Positions 62,626 to 64,000 of a stretch of 64,000 nucleotides of DNA are shown one piece after another. Source of the DNA: Litoditis marina (taxonomy: Eukaryota > Nematoda > Chromadorea > Rhabditida > Rhabditidae); assembly GCA_964036275.1 (NCBI GenBank), contig OZ038439.1:3061142-3125141 (forward strand), read 5' to 3'. The first letter of the stretch is position 1, and each line of letters starts with the position of its first letter. The position numbers were made by a program, and so were the translations under genes. The notes beneath the pieces are model-generated. The model was not told where the DNA came from. It saw only the letters and a program-made list of their open reading frames with translations, and did not search any database.

Positions 62626-64000
62626 CTGAATTGTAGAGTTGCAGTCATACTTTGAACTATACTTATAGATTGAGCACCCAGATGCTATAGAAGCTCAGTC
62701 GGTACATATCATTTTAATCTTCGTGACGCTGCCCAATCTGGGGGCCCAAAGTATGAAGTCAGCTAACTCAACAACTTTGCGTTAAAGAAGGTAGGACACC
62801 AATGAAGAAATTCACATGATTCTGATCAACTTTAGGTGTTGAGAAAAACGTTTTATATGAAAATGGAGAAAATTTGGTTATTTACAAAAAATTACAGTTT
62901 TATTAAAGTGAAATACTGCGTTACTGTCGAGGCTACTGTCGAGGCCTGTCGAGGCTAGCATGGCGCTTATAATAATTATGGCGCTTATATAAATTATTAT
63001 AGATTAGCATAGCGCACTGTGGGACGAGACGTAACGCGAATGAAGAGAAGTTAGATGGTTGTACAAAATGTCCCTGGGACATAACTCGATTCCCCGCGGG
63101 TCAGAACTCAATCTCTCCATATTGGTGTCTGGCGTCCTTCAATAACTTTGTTACTGTTCTGCAAATTGTAGAGCTCAGAGTTTAAATGTAACAACTTTGA
63201 TAATGTGACTCAGCAAAAACTGGACGACAGTTACGGAAATTACCAACTAGAAATTTCATCGGCACACTGGCATATTTCATTTATTAGGTCAGCACTGTGG
63301 TTGAATATGAGATTGAACTCGAGAATCGATCTGAATCTCGATGTTTTTCCAAACTGTGGAAACTTCACAAAACTATTTTCGACAAAGGTCGGTCAATTGT
63401 TAAAAAAACAGAATGCTCACAAATCCGTTGTTCGGTTGACCAAGATGGCCTCCTTGCTCCTCGCAAAACATCTCGGCATTCAACTTCGATGTGGTGTTCA
63501 AAAACGTCTGAAAAATATACTTGGTATACTGTTACTCATATGCACAGTCACGTGGAACATGTTGAACTCATCCGAACTCAGAAGCGTGCAATGACAAAAT
63601 TCACGACTCTTCATTAGAATGCTAAGTTTACGTGATTTTCTTCTGGTATATCATACAGTTTTTCTAGTCCAGACACGTTGAACGGTATTCAGTAACGTTA
63701 TTGTCATTACTAATTTTTGTTTCATGAACTATGACCAATGAACTGTTTATTATCTCGTCATTAAAATCAGTATTTTGATTCCTAGAGTTAACTAGTGAAC
63801 CAGTCAGCTCTATGTTTTCATGCAATTTCAAAACATATAGTTTTTGTACAGCACTTCGTTTACTTATCAGGAGAAATGATGATTTCTTCATCGAAACTTC
63901 GGCTAACGATGGTGATTTAAGATGAATACATTTTTATGATGTTGCGGGATGACACCTACGAAAATGATGATTTCACAAACGTGCACCGTGTGAGTGTAGT
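62626..64000. other. Lectin gene upstream or intron sequence with repeats
   Basis: The exon for the N-terminus of CTLD1 should lie upstream of 62625, but I find none up to the window end, so the intron probably extends past 64000. The stretch holds an imperfect inverted repeat (about 62760-62830 and 63100-63160, sharing gacaccaat and the adjacent aactttg) and a short duplication (atggcgcttata, 62960-62990). Confidence 0.5.
63205..63617 (+). pseudogene. Possible decayed Tc1/mariner-like transposase fragment
   Basis: Two overlapping plus-strand frames carry pieces that resemble the helix-turn-helix part of IS630/Tc1/mariner transposases, notably NAHKSVVRLTKMA followed by GVQKRLKNILG. The similarity switches frame, as expected for a broken copy. 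I see no DDE catalytic motif or terminal repeats. This is a weak pattern match. Confidence 0.2.

Overview
This window reads as nuclear DNA of a nematode, most likely Caenorhabditis or a close relative. The evidence is GT-AG introns with TTTCAG-type acceptors, acceptors directly before start codons (as in SL trans-splicing), and a nematode gene set: a secreted ShKT protein, an Srh/Sri-like chemoreceptor and a C-type lectin/CUB protein. The species cannot be named from sequence alone.

Layout. Bases 1-42390 are one large tandem satellite of a ~303 bp unit (about 130 copies, head to tail, with local higher-order repeats). Two insertions interrupt it: a 2551 bp TTAA-flanked element (23680-26230) and a 711 bp hAT-like non-autonomous element (39230-39940) with an exact 8 bp target duplication. 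The array ends at 42390 and is followed by a diverged copy of the unit in inverted orientation (about 42451-42641). The right third holds three multi-exon genes, assembled here from splice signals, intron phase and domain similarity: a plus-strand secreted Cys-rich/ShKT gene (44810-46343), a minus-strand seven-helix chemoreceptor (49332-47296, 350 codons, all seven helices), and a minus-strand lectin gene (62625-50617) with two C-type lectin domains then two CUB domains, whose 5' end lies beyond the window.

The lectin gene's introns are packed with mobile elements: an 885 bp hAT-like element with the same termini as the one in the satellite, inverted-repeat elements, a ~130 bp tandem array carrying a TGACGTCA palindrome in most units, and a 1.1 kb element with 17 bp perfect terminal inverted repeats. 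The 3' acceptor of the first CUB exon reads CCG where CAG is expected, so the gene may be mis-spliced or decaying.

The most interesting recurring theme is a set of terminal-inverted-repeat elements whose interiors are built from short repeats that differ between elements (GGAATT, CGATTTT, GGGACATT) although two share the same termini. No tRNA, rRNA, operon or CRISPR array was found. Almost all short open frames in the satellite are products of the repeat, not genes.
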